Notes under the pieces: model-generated | Databases searched by the model: none | The model's input: only the letters and a program-made list of their open reading frames with translations | Told to the model about the DNA's origin: nothing | Part shown: in pieces, positions 54,413 through 63,354 of the stretch | Layout of the letters: each line of letters begins with the position of its first letter | Position numbering within the stretch: the first letter of the stretch is position 1 | Program-made: the position numbers and the translations under genes | From: an uncultured Lachnospiraceae bacterium | GTDB lineage: Bacteria > Bacillota > Clostridia > Lachnospirales > Lachnospiraceae | Assembly (NCBI GenBank): GCA_902775895.1 | Contig: CACYNO010000006.1 | Span: 1-64,000, forward strand | Direction of reading: 5' to 3' | DNA: 64,000 nucleotides

Positions 54413-57400
54413 CTATTTAAGCATCTGCTGCATGTGCTTTAAGTGTTCTTTCATTCCGTTTAGTTCTTCTATTCCCTGAACGTCTATGGAACCTCCCTGG
54501 AAATCTCCGCTTCCGTCTCCGGAGGTTTCCTCAAGTATTCCCTCCAGTTCCAGATAACTGTCTTCAAGAAGCTCTTCAAGTCCTTCTGCAGGCTGCCAGA
54601 GTCCTCTTTTGTTAGCCTCTATGAGACGTCTTTCTATCTCTTCCAGAGCCCAGGGGTTATTCTTCTTAAAGAATTCATAATTTTCCGTGTTCTCGATATA
54701 AGTCTTTGTTATCTCATCAAACACCCAGTCGCCCACCTCATCCGTGGTGGCTTCCCAGCCGTATATCCTGCCGATATTCTTGCTTATATCACCGGCGCCC
54801 TTGTATCCGTGCTCTTTCATGCCTTCTATCCATTTCGGATTGAACAGCTTTGCCTGAGCTACACGGTTTATCTCCTCTGCAAGGGTCCTTACGCCGATAT
54901 TTCCGGCCTCTCTTGAGTCGCCGTAATATGCCTTTACGTCTTTTCCGGAAAGCTCTCTTGCCGCTGCCGTCATGCCTCCCTGGGTACCGAAATATGCACA
55001 ACACCCCAAAAGATCATGCTCATCTGTCATCACCTTGTTATAAGTGATATCCACTGTCTTCAGGCTGTTCTGAAGCCCCTTATAGGCCTCCTTTCCGTAA
55101 CCGTTTGCACCGTAGGAGTATCCGTTGAAAAATGTAAAGACATCCACCATTTCCGAACGGTCCTTCCATGCGGAAGCATATACCTGCAGGGACACGCCGT
55201 TCAGATAAGTTCCCGGTTTGGCACCGAATATCCTTGCCATGGCTGATTCCTCATCCATGCCTGAGTCTAAATTCTCAAGCATGTGTTTCCTGACATAATT
55301 GTCATCGGGTGATTCGTCAAGACGGGCTACAGCCCTTACTGCCTTGTCAAGTATATCCATTCGGTCGCTGAAATTATCTCTGAGTATCCCTGAGATCTTT
55401 ACGGATATATCTATCCTTGGTCTTTTCAACTCCTCAAGGGGTATGATCTCAAAACCTTTCACCTTGCCGTTGGCAAGCCACTTAGGTCTTACACCCATGA
55501 ACCACATGAGCTGTCCCATACCTTCTCCTCCGCTCCAGAGGATGTCGTTGCTCATCCAGTAGATACCGAAGGTCTCGGGATATCTCTTTTCTTCTTCAAT
55601 AAACTTATCAATGACCGCATCTGCGAGCCTCTGTCCCACGACCCAGGCCGCTCTTGTGGGTACCGTGGAAGGATCCAGGGTGTACATGTTGCTTCCCGTG
55701 GGGATCACATCGTCCCTTCCTCTTGTCACCGCACCTCCGGGTCCCGGTCTTACATAATCTCCGCTTGCCGCTCCCAGGAGGTTTTCGATCTCTGTGGAAT
55801 CCTCCACCCTTGCGTTCAGATCAAGAACTCTTTGCCTGAACTCCTCCAGTTCGTTTAAAGCTTCTTCGCTTTCGATCAGGTACTCTCCGGTATCGTCTAT
55901 AAATGAATCTATAGTCTCTCCTGTTATAAACCTTTCCGTTACCGCACGGCCGATGGCGTCCATATCCTCCAGCACCGCCCCTGCCGTCTTTTTATATTTT
56001 GAAATAAATATTTTCTGATTTTTTATCAGGTAGTCAAAGTCCAGTCCGTAAAGCGCGCATACACGCTTTCTCAGACCCGGCTTTTCCAGTCCCTCATATC
56101 TTAGTATTCCGTACAACAGATCTGTCCGTTTTTCACCTGAGGGGATCTCCCCGAATATGTGCATCCCGTTCTGGATCTGTGTATTTCGGATAGTCTCTAA
56201 AATACCATGAGTTTCGAAAATAATCCCGTCAATATTATCATGCCTTATCTCTGTCTTAATCTGATCCTTCAGAGTGCTCCCGTTTATACGGTCAATTATC
56301 TGGTGTACGAACTGATGGGCCTGGGCTCCGTCTGCCAGCTTCGCCGCCTCATACTGCTCAACCAGCTGGTCTATCTGCTCCAGCTCCTCGTAAAGCCCGC
56401 TTCCTGTATACACCGCCTGCATATAGTCCACTATGGTGGCAAGACCTCTTCTTTTTGCGATGGTCCCCTCCGGTGGATTGTCTGCATTATATGCGTAAAG
56501 GAAAGGCACATCTCCCGTACATATATCAGGAAAACATGATGCTGAAAGCCCTGTTCCTTTACCGGGCAAAAACTCTAAGTTACCGTGAGTTCCCACATGT
56601 ACTATAAAGTCCGCATTGTATATATGCTCAAAATATTTATATGTGGCTATGTACTGATGTGTTGGCGGACAGTGGGGATCGTGCAGTATCTTACAGACCG
56701 TTCCGTCGCATCTTGCACCGGCACACCCCCGCTTGGGCTGTACGCATACAAGTGCGTTCCCGTAGGATACTCCCGTGATACATATCTTTCCCTCATGCAC
56801 CATGGCCGGCGGTATACCGTCCATCTCCTCACCCGGGGGCTTTCCCCAGTTTTCCGTAACCGACTCTCTTGCATCTTCCGGTATCCTGTTAAAGAAAGAC
56901 TCATATTCTTCTTTACTCATCTGATAAAGGGTTCCCCCTTTATCAACGATCTCTCCCACGGTGGTCCAGCGGAAATCCGATATGGCCTTTTTTTCCATTA
57001 TGGTGTTTATCAGCTCTTCGCCGTTTTCCGGGATACCTTTAAGGTCAAAGCCTGCCTCGGACATGCGCTTCAGAATACCTGCCACACTCTCGAGAGAATC
57101 AAGCTTCGCGCCTCCTCCCACAGTGGCTTCCACCGAAGCACAGGGGTTGTTATTTAAGACAAAGACACATTTTTTCTCTGAATTAGGCTTCTTGGAAAGC
57201 TGTGCCCATTTGATCACCCTTCCGGTGAGTCTTTCTATCCTGTCGGCTATGGGATATCTGTTCTCATCTTCTCCCTCGCCTTTACCTCCGATAAAGATGG
57301 GCTCTATGGCTCCCTCCAGCTCCGGGAGAGCTATGCTCCAGCCCACATCTTTGACCGTACCGTCCTTGCTTTCTTCCCATTCTTTTATGGTGGTGTTGTA

Positions 57401-58228
57401 TGAACAGACAGGCTTGAACACGGGACAGTTAAGTCTTTTTAACAGGTCTTTGGAATCGCTGTCACCCCGTCCGTTTATGAAAAATCCCGTAAGCTTTATC
57501 AGGGCATCGGGAATGGCCTTTCCGTTTTTTTCAAACATGAAGTGTTCTATAGCCCATGCTGCACCCTTTGCACCCAGGGATGGTTCCGGCCAAGAATATG
57601 TATAAACCGGAAGCGTATCAAATCCTTTCTCTTCAATGGATCTTATGATCTCTTTTTCCACAGCCAAGTCGTTGTTTATCTTGCTTCCCCTTGCTATAAG
57701 AAGGGCTATCACTCCTTTCCCCGACGGCGGATGCTCATGGAAATATTCTTCAGGACTTGTATATTCCCGTTCCGGTTCGTCGGGGCGGAATATCCCTTCC
57801 CAGGGCGTCTGTACCGGTTCGTCATATTCTACGGATGTGTCCCCTGCAATATACGCCGTGTACTTTAAAAGGTTTAAAAGATTCTCACTTCCGTTGTATG
57901 TGTAATAGTCATTACACTTTGCGGAAAACTCAAGAGTCTCCTTGTCCCGTATATATTCAGTGGCATTGGCTCCGATGTAAACCTTCCTGACATCCTTGTC
58001 TTCAATATACGAAAACACATCGTCCCATATACTGTCTCCGGATGTCACATTCAGCAAAAGGATGTCAGAGGAGTCAATGTCTTTGCAAAGCTCTTCGAAG
58101 CTTTCCTTCTCCTCGTCAAGGTCTCTTCCCGAATAAACCCTGACATTTACTTCACTTTTAAGCTGTCTGCCTGCCGCCCTAAGCCTTGAAGCGGTGGTGT
58201 GCCATACTATGGCAGTAATCTTTTTCAT
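54413..58228 (-). CDS. CobN/BchH-like chelatase large subunit
   Basis: 1271 residues, the usual size for CobN/BchH. The family catalytic block HVGTHGNLEFLPGKG lies near residues 540-555, followed by YNADNPPEG and, near 840, GPGGAVTRGRDDVIPTGSN. In known systems this subunit binds the tetrapyrrole and inserts Mg2+ or Co2+ with ATP-driven I and D subunits. A Cys cluster just before the catalytic block (C495, C502, C507, C512, C520) replaces the QPPRG...YHDP region of typical CobN and could hold zinc or an Fe-S cluster. No cobalamin or chlorophyll genes are near, so the metal and the direction (insertion or removal) are open. Confidence 0.88.
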   Translation of the reverse strand: MKKITAIVWHTTASRLRAAGRQLKSEVNVRVYSGRDLDEEKESFEELCKDIDSSDILLLNVTSGDSIWDDVFSYIEDKDVRKVYIGANATEYIRDKETLEFSAKCNDYYTYNGSENLLNLLKYTAYIAGDTSVEYDEPVQTPWEGIFRPDEPEREYTSPEEYFHEHPPSGKGVIALLIARGSKINNDLAVEKEIIRSIEEKGFDTLPVYTYSWPEPSLGAKGAAWAIEHFMFEKNGKAIPDALIKLTGFFINGRGDSDSKDLLKRLNCPVFKPVCSYNTTIKEWEESKDGTVKDVGWSIALPELEGAIEPIFIGGKGEGEDENRYPIADRIERLTGRVIKWAQLSKKPNSEKKCVFVLNNNPCASVEATVGGGAKLDSLESVAGILKRMSEAGFDLKGIPENGEELINTIMEKKAISDFRWTTVGEIVDKGGTLYQMSKEEYESFFNRIPEDARESVTENWGKPPGEEMDGIPPAMVHEGKICITGVSYGNALVCVQPKRGCAGARCDGTVCKILHDPHCPPTHQYIATYKYFEHIYNADFIVHVGTHGNLEFLPGKGTGLSASCFPDICTGDVPFLYAYNADNPPEGTIAKRRGLATIVDYMQAVYTGSGLYEELEQIDQLVEQYEAAKLADGAQAHQFVHQIIDRINGSTLKDQIKTEIRHDNIDGIIFETHGILETIRNTQIQNGMHIFGEIPSGEKRTDLLYGILRYEGLEKPGLRKRVCALYGLDFDYLIKNQKIFISKYKKTAGAVLEDMDAIGRAVTERFITGETIDSFIDDTGEYLIESEEALNELEEFRQRVLDLNARVEDSTEIENLLGAASGDYVRPGPGGAVTRGRDDVIPTGSNMYTLDPSTVPTRAAWVVGQRLADAVIDKFIEEEKRYPETFGIYWMSNDILWSGGEGMGQLMWFMGVRPKWLANGKVKGFEIIPLEELKRPRIDISVKISGILRDNFSDRMDILDKAVRAVARLDESPDDNYVRKHMLENLDSGMDEESAMARIFGAKPGTYLNGVSLQVYASAWKDRSEMVDVFTFFNGYSYGANGYGKEAYKGLQNSLKTVDITYNKVMTDEHDLLGCCAYFGTQGGMTAAARELSGKDVKAYYGDSREAGNIGVRTLAEEINRVAQAKLFNPKWIEGMKEHGYKGAGDISKNIGRIYGWEATTDEVGDWVFDEITKTYIENTENYEFFKKNNPWALEEIERRLIEANKRGLWQPAEGLEELLEDSYLELEGILEETSGDGSGDFQGGSIDVQGIEELNGMKEHLKHMQQMLK

Positions 58229-59274
58229 TCACCTGCCACCTCCTTTGCGCCTATGATCTCTCCGATGACAGATGAATCAAATTCCTTTGCCTGCTCGAAA
58301 GGAAGACTCCTCATCCTGTGGAGATATACCAGGGAAGCTGTCTTTTTTATATCCTCTATATCCACACTTGTCTTTTCGTTGAATGCGGCATAAGCTCTTG
58401 CAGCTTTCATAAGGGTTAGGTCACTGCGGTGTCCTTCTATCTCAAGGGCCACCGATACCTTTGCTATGGAAAGCAGTATCTCATCGCTTATCTCCACATC
58501 GTAAAGCCTCTGCCTTGCGCTGACGATCTTTTTTGCAAGTTCCGCGTCACTATCCTTAAACTTTTCGGAAAACTTTTCGGGATCCGCGTCATATTCATTT
58601 CTGTATTTGATTATCTTTACCCTTTCCTGAGGATCCGTGATACTGCTTATCCTTACGCTGAGACCGAATCTGTCAAGAAGCTGGGGTCTTAGTTCTCCCT
58701 CCTCCGGGTTCATGGTTCCCACGAGAATGAAAGAAGCCGGGTGGGAATAAGATATTCCTTCTCTTTCCACTGTATTAACTCCCATTGCTGCAGAATCAAG
58801 AAGAAGATCTACTATGTGATCGTCAAGGAGATTTACCTCGTCAACGTAGAGTATCCCTCTGTTGGCATCCGCAAGGATACCCGGTTCAAATCTCTTCTTT
58901 CCGTTGTGGATAGCCTCTTCCAGATCAAGGGTTCCCACCACTCTGTCTTCAGTAGCAGATACCGGAAGGTCCACCACCTTCATGCTGCGCTTTTCCGTCT
59001 CAAATACTCCGGCACCTGAGAATTTTTCCTTACACTCCTCGCACATCTTAGACTGATCCTTCGGATCACATCCGTAGCGGCATCCCTTTACCGTGCCGAT
59101 CTCCGGAAGAAGTCCCGCCATGGCTCTCACCGCCGTGGACTTTGCCGTTCCCTTTTCTCCGAATGCAAGTACACCCCCGATCTTTGGATCTATGATATTG
59201 AGTATCAGTCCCAGCTTCATGTCCTCCTGACCTATGATCGCCGTAAACGGATACGGATAAACTCTCTTGCTCAC
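58225..59274 (-). CDS. Chelatase AAA+ subunit I (BchI/ChlI-like)
   Basis: 349 residues. AAA+ ATPase with Walker A GEKGTAKST, Walker B ILYVDEVNLLDD, VGTMNPEEGELRPQLLDRFG (the sensor and arginine-finger region), and SDLTLMKAARAYAA in sensor 2. A CxxxCx8CxxC cluster (GCRYGC...MCEEC) lies after Walker A, seen in many bacterial ChlI homologues. It drives the large subunit. Its stop overlaps the H-subunit gene start by four bases. Confidence 0.92.
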   Translation of the reverse strand: MSKRVYPYPFTAIIGQEDMKLGLILNIIDPKIGGVLAFGEKGTAKSTAVRAMAGLLPEIGTVKGCRYGCDPKDQSKMCEECKEKFSGAGVFETEKRSMKVVDLPVSATEDRVVGTLDLEEAIHNGKKRFEPGILADANRGILYVDEVNLLDDHIVDLLLDSAAMGVNTVEREGISYSHPASFILVGTMNPEEGELRPQLLDRFGLSVRISSITDPQERVKIIKYRNEYDADPEKFSEKFKDSDAELAKKIVSARQRLYDVEISDEILLSIAKVSVALEIEGHRSDLTLMKAARAYAAFNEKTSVDIEDIKKTASLVYLHRMRSLPFEQAKEFDSSVIGEIIGAKEVAGE

Positions 59275-61187
59275 TGTGCTTTCTCCCTTCTTACTATCAT
59301 CTCTATATTGCTTCCCTTAATCTCATCCAGCCTGTAATACTTGGCTTTCATGGCTGCCGCAAGCTTTCCTGCTATGCCGAAACTTGTCATGGAATTGTTT
59401 TCTATGTCTATCACCATGGTCTCAAGCCTTTTTTCCTTTGACACCATCTCGCCTATATCCATAAGCTCCTGTGCCGGCTTCTTTGAACTGTCTATTGATA
59501 TGTTCCCTCTTCCGTCTGTAATTACTATCAGCAAGGGCATGACATCCGGATTTTGACGCAGCTGGTTCTCAATCACCCTTAAGCCCTTTTCTATCCCGGC
59601 ATTAAGCGGTGTCTTTCCTCCCGTCTTAATGTCTTCAAGAAGCCTGTATCCTCTCTCCGTGCTTCTTGTGGGAGGCAGTACCACCTGTGCCCCCTCTCCG
59701 GAAAATGTGACCATACCTACCTTGTCTCTTTTTACATAAGCATCCTTCAGAAGCGAAAGCACTGCTCCCTTGGCTTCCGTCATCCTTTTGACTGCTCCCA
59801 TTGATCCGCTGGCATCCACCACAAAGACAAGGAGATTGGAAATCTTTTTTTGCCTCACTTTTTCTCTTATGTCTTCATTCTTAATGACTATCTTCATCCC
59901 GTTGTCTTCCCTTTTCTTTTGGAAAGGCGCTGCCGCTCTTATGGTGGCGTCAAGGGCTAAGTCATTATTTCTTCTGTTCATGGTGGGGAAGATATATCTT
60001 CCGCTGGTACTGGTTGTCTTTGTCTGTGTCCTCCTTCCGCTTCCCTTTCTCGTCTTTCTGTCTTTTTCATGAGAGAAATCCATAACCTGAAATGCCTCAC
60101 CCGTCTCGAAGGCTTTGGGAATACTTTTAAACTTCCCCTGGCTGCTGTCAGGTTCGTTATCCGTCTCCTCATCATCCTGAGGTTCATCCTCAGGTTCCTG
60201 CTCCTGTTCCTGTTCGTCCTTGCCGGAGCTTTCATCATCGTTATCTTCCTGCTGCTGCTCGTCCTGCTCCTGCTCCTGTTCCTGATCATCGTCCTGTTCC
60301 TCTTCTTCAGGCTGAGGCGGCTCTTCCTCAGGGGCCGCACCCGGCCGCATCCTGTGAGGAAGGACGAAATAAGCCGCTTCATCGATATCGTCTTCCGTTA
60401 TCTCCGTCCTTTCATGAAATGCGGCTATGGCTTTTACGGCTTCTTTCATAACAAGATCTGCCCTGTGCCCTTCTGCATTAGATTTGATGACCTTGTCTAC
60501 TATGGCCTGCAGGATATCTTCATTTATCTCAATCTTTTTAAGTCTTTCCTGTGCTTCTTTTATGGACTTTCTCAGACTCTCTGTCTTCTCACTGAGTTCG
60601 TCGTCCGCAATACCGCCTGATCTGTCAAACTCGTCTCTTATCCGCATTATATCCAATCTGTCCTGCGGGGCGTTCAGCTTTTCAACCTTGGCGTACAGAC
60701 CGAAATAGTCTGTCATACTCTTTCTGAGAGGATTTTTCTCGGAGTTCATGGTTCCTATCATAAGGAGCCTGCATTCGCTCAAGTCCGATATACCGTCTCT
60801 TTCCAATCTGAGTTCTCCGGTCGAAAGGACGGATATTAAAATATCGGTTATGTTGTCGGGAAGCAGTGCCACATCATCTATGAAAAGAATCTCGTTGTCA
60901 GCCGATGAAAGCACTCCTTTTTCCAAATGTGTATTACCGGTCTTCATTGTCTTTTCTATGTCTATGGAACCTGTTAATCTGTCTTCAGATATGTTCAGTG
61001 GCAGTTTTACTATTTTTTTATCGGTTATGTCTCTTAATGACTCGCAGATTACTGATTTTGCACTTCCTCCATAACCGTCAATAAGTACACCGCCTATCTT
61101 GGGATTAATAAGATTCAACAATAAAGCTTCTTTTATGTCGTTTTGTTTAACTATTTCACAAAACGGAAAATAACTTCTCTCTGACAT
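59271..61187 (-). CDS. Chelatase subunit D (AAA+/VWA, BchD-like)
   Basis: 638 residues. Residues 1-~280 are an AAA+ domain with an altered Walker A (GYGGSAKSV). Residues ~283-350 are an almost unbroken Glu/Gln/Asp-rich linker with PP. A VWA domain starts near 440 with MIDAS residues DASGSMG, TGGKTPLNAG and ITDGRGN. This is the scaffold subunit that joins the ATPase ring to the large subunit. The BchI gene overlaps its stop by four bases. It is the first gene of the operon. Confidence 0.92.
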   Translation of the reverse strand: MSERSYFPFCEIVKQNDIKEALLLNLINPKIGGVLIDGYGGSAKSVICESLRDITDKKIVKLPLNISEDRLTGSIDIEKTMKTGNTHLEKGVLSSADNEILFIDDVALLPDNITDILISVLSTGELRLERDGISDLSECRLLMIGTMNSEKNPLRKSMTDYFGLYAKVEKLNAPQDRLDIMRIRDEFDRSGGIADDELSEKTESLRKSIKEAQERLKKIEINEDILQAIVDKVIKSNAEGHRADLVMKEAVKAIAAFHERTEITEDDIDEAAYFVLPHRMRPGAAPEEEPPQPEEEEQDDDQEQEQEQDEQQQEDNDDESSGKDEQEQEQEPEDEPQDDEETDNEPDSSQGKFKSIPKAFETGEAFQVMDFSHEKDRKTRKGSGRRTQTKTTSTSGRYIFPTMNRRNNDLALDATIRAAAPFQKKREDNGMKIVIKNEDIREKVRQKKISNLLVFVVDASGSMGAVKRMTEAKGAVLSLLKDAYVKRDKVGMVTFSGEGAQVVLPPTRSTERGYRLLEDIKTGGKTPLNAGIEKGLRVIENQLRQNPDVMPLLIVITDGRGNISIDSSKKPAQELMDIGEMVSKEKRLETMVIDIENNSMTSFGIAGKLAAAMKAKYYRLDEIKGSNIEMIVRREKAQ

Positions 61188-61250
61188 ACCAACCTCGGCC
61201 GGAAAACAATTTCCGTTCTCTCTTTGAATTTTCTCTGAGGGAAATTATAA

Positions 61251-61288
61251 ATCCCCCCACACGTGGTTAATAACCCGTATGGGGGGAT
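61251..61288. promoter_or_regulatory. Strong hairpin in the leader of the chelatase operon
   Basis: ATCCCCCCACACG pairs with CGTATGGGGGGAT (one mismatch) and the stem continues inward to an AATA loop, about 38 bases in all. It lies between the lysR stop (61321) and the first chelatase gene (start 61187). On the minus strand it is followed by ATTTATAATTT, a poor T tract for termination but containing TATAAT. It may be a terminator for lysR, an attenuator, or an operator. Confidence 0.55.
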
Positions 61289-61320
61289 GTTTCGTTTTCC
61301 ATTTTGGAAAATAAGCGCGA

Positions 61321-62226
61321 TTATCCGTCTATTCTGTTTTTTACACACGACAAAAATTCCTTTGCCATATACGATAAGTCAACAGTATGTCTTTTTATAT
61401 ACCCGAATTCAACATCTGTATATCCCTCTGCAAAGGGAACACGGGTAACTTTTTCAACCTCAGAAAGTTCATTGAATATATCACATCCTATATAGATCAT
61501 ATCCGTATTTTTCACAATATTCATTGCCGTATGCAGACTATATGTCAGCATTTTCACGTTAGGTCTTGAGAACATATTCCCATATGAATTCTTTATATAT
61601 TCCGCTTTAAGGAAATCTGTTCCGTTGATCTTTACCTGATCGGTTTTTTCAACATCTGATATTTCCACCCGTCTCAGTGAGGCCAGTCTGTGTTTTGAAT
61701 TTACAAACATGTATTTTCTTGTTTTTGCTATAGGCGTAAAATCCAGCGCATATTCGCTCAATCTCATGTTGATAGCCGTTTTCCTTCTTTCCTCGACGTA
61801 GGCAAAACCCATATCAGCTTTTCTCACATGCAATGCCTGACACACATTATCAATGGATCTGTTAGACAAATTATAAAAATAGTCATTTTCTTTTTTTTGT
61901 TTTATATGATTTAAAAATATGTCATCCAGATATACATCCGGCAATCCGAGAATAACAAGGCTTTCTTTACCATTTCTTTCTTTTATAAGTTCAAATTCGT
62001 CTATATCTCTGAGAACTTTATTCGCAATATTATATAATTTTGCACCTTCACGTGTAAGCAACACGCCACTTTTTTTTCTTTCAAAAAGTACCTGTCCCAG
62101 TTCATCTTCAAGCCCCTTTATCATCTTACTTATTTGGGAAACAGAAATGTACATTGACTGCGCAGCTTCACTGAAACTTTTTGTATCAGCCACAGCAACA
62201 AAACTTTGTATTTGTTTTATATTCAT
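61321..62226 (-). CDS. LysR-family transcription regulator
   Basis: 301 residues. The N-terminal winged helix is clear: MNIKQIQSFVAVADTKSFSE followed by AAQSMYISVSQISKMIKGLE, then FERKKSGVLLTREG. The effector domain (~90-300) is less typical. It is the gene just upstream of the chelatase operon and on the same strand, 134 bases away, so it is the best candidate for its control. The effector is unknown. Confidence 0.9.
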   Translation of the reverse strand: MNIKQIQSFVAVADTKSFSEAAQSMYISVSQISKMIKGLEDELGQVLFERKKSGVLLTREGAKLYNIANKVLRDIDEFELIKERNGKESLVILGLPDVYLDDIFLNHIKQKKENDYFYNLSNRSIDNVCQALHVRKADMGFAYVEERRKTAINMRLSEYALDFTPIAKTRKYMFVNSKHRLASLRRVEISDVEKTDQVKINGTDFLKAEYIKNSYGNMFSRPNVKMLTYSLHTAMNIVKNTDMIYIGCDIFNELSEVEKVTRVPFAEGYTDVEFGYIKRHTVDLSYMAKEFLSCVKNRIDG

Positions 62227-62325
62227 TTTCCACCTTCACCTGATTAAATGGATTTTCTCTTTTATCAATACTTTCCTCTCCATAAACATCAATGATTTTG
62301 CCGGACAATCCCAGATACGATAAAA

Positions 62326-62350
62326 TCAAAAAACTCCCTCGCGGGAGCCT
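62326..62350 (-). terminator. Terminator after the DUF4198 gene
   Basis: CTCCC (62334-62338) pairs with GGGAG (62343-62347) around TCGC. On the minus strand it runs into TTTTTT. It separates the aspartate kinase/DUF4198 transcript from lysR. Confidence 0.8.
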
Positions 62351-62584
62351 TTTAGAAAAAGAAAACTTTTTGTTTTGGTTAATATTACTTACGAAGGTTT
62401 GTTTGCAAATAATAAAAAAAGGAGAGAAACCTGCAAAACAAGGGAAAGTGTAGAGCTAATTGTAAAACCCATGTCATGCAGGCAACTACAATATAATATT
62501 TTCAAAAAAATTGTGTAAGCCCTCTGGGGGGTTATTTTTTAAAAAATTTTCCAAAAAAGTTTTCTGTAAAAACTGACCGTTAGA
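62351..62584. other. AT-rich intergenic region without a gene
   Basis: No credible reading frame. It holds a CCCTCTGGGGGG element followed by an A/T palindrome (TTTTTTAAAAAA, 62530-62555), and CCTGCA/TGCAGG repeats about 50 bases apart (62430-62485). The G-run followed by TTTTCC resembles the leader of the chelatase operon at 61281-61300 in composition, but the match is short. Confidence 0.4.
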
Positions 62585-63337
62585 TCAATGGTCGTGACCG
62601 CCGTGTTCCTTTACTCTGAAGCAGTGTGTAGCCGTATAGTGAATGTTGTCATAATCATCCGAATCACCGTCAAGCACATATCTTGCGATAAGGCCGTATA
62701 CCCCGGGTTCCTTCGGCGTAATCTTTAATACACCGTCCTCACCTGTGGAAAGTTTCTCCGTAGTCTTTTCGCCTTCACCTTGAAAAATAAAATCTATATC
62801 ATCACATGCCTGGGGCTTGCCGTCAGTCTTCAACACAAATGTAAGCTCATGACCTGCAACAAACTCGGGACTTACCGGAAGCAATGTAGTAAGAAGAGGA
62901 GCATCAAACACTTCCCTGTTTTCACCGTGTCCCACAAAGATGCAGTTAGTGGCACTCTGAACATACCTGTTAACCGCTACCGCATCGGGATTATCCTTTT
63001 TGTTTCCTTTTTTCCACTTGTCACCCGGATATTCGGCATAGCAGTTATCATACTGGATGGAAAAAATATACATACCTTCCTGGTCTGTCTCTGATGTAAG
63101 ATCAAGATATTCTTTTCCCGTCTCTTTAACCTGAACCTCTTCCTGCGTACCGTCCGGTGCAAATGTCTTAAAGGAAAGTTCCTCGATCCTGGGGAGTCCA
63201 TCGCATTCCATGTTGTGACCCCATTTAAGCATGGTCATTATGGAATCTCCCGCATGATAATGGAAAACATAATCCTCAAGCCATCCCTCATGTCCGTATA
63301 CGAGTTTGTCGGTTGTGTCTTTAATAATATTTGTCAT
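62585..63337 (-). CDS. DUF4198/NikM-like protein, cytosolic form
   Basis: 250 residues, mostly beta-structure. It has two Ig-like halves with GHELTFVLKTDGKP in the middle and KEPGVYGLIARYVLDGD near the end, typical of the DUF4198 family linked to nickel or cobalt uptake. Known members are exported, but this one has no signal peptide or membrane helix. The C-terminus HGGHDH and an N-terminal VFHYHAG could bind metal. GGAG lies close before the ATG. It follows aspartate kinase by 17 bases. A metal-handling link to the chelatase operon 1.4 kb away is possible but not shown. Confidence 0.6.
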   Translation of the reverse strand: MTNIIKDTTDKLVYGHEGWLEDYVFHYHAGDSIMTMLKWGHNMECDGLPRIEELSFKTFAPDGTQEEVQVKETGKEYLDLTSETDQEGMYIFSIQYDNCYAEYPGDKWKKGNKKDNPDAVAVNRYVQSATNCIFVGHGENREVFDAPLLTTLLPVSPEFVAGHELTFVLKTDGKPQACDDIDFIFQGEGEKTTEKLSTGEDGVLKITPKEPGVYGLIARYVLDGDSDDYDNIHYTATHCFRVKEHGGHDH

Positions 63338-63354
63338 AGTTTTTTCTCCTGTGT

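Noticed and set aside
60069-60620. A 183-codon plus-strand hydrophobic frame
   Set aside because: It arises from the antisense of the Glu/Gln/Asp-rich linker of the BchD-like gene, which reads as Leu/Phe/Val.
54413-61187. Chlorophyll or cobalamin biosynthesis locus
   Set aside because: No other bch, cob or cbi genes lie in the window, and an anaerobe of this type would use an ATP-independent cobalt chelatase; the transporter linkage points elsewhere.
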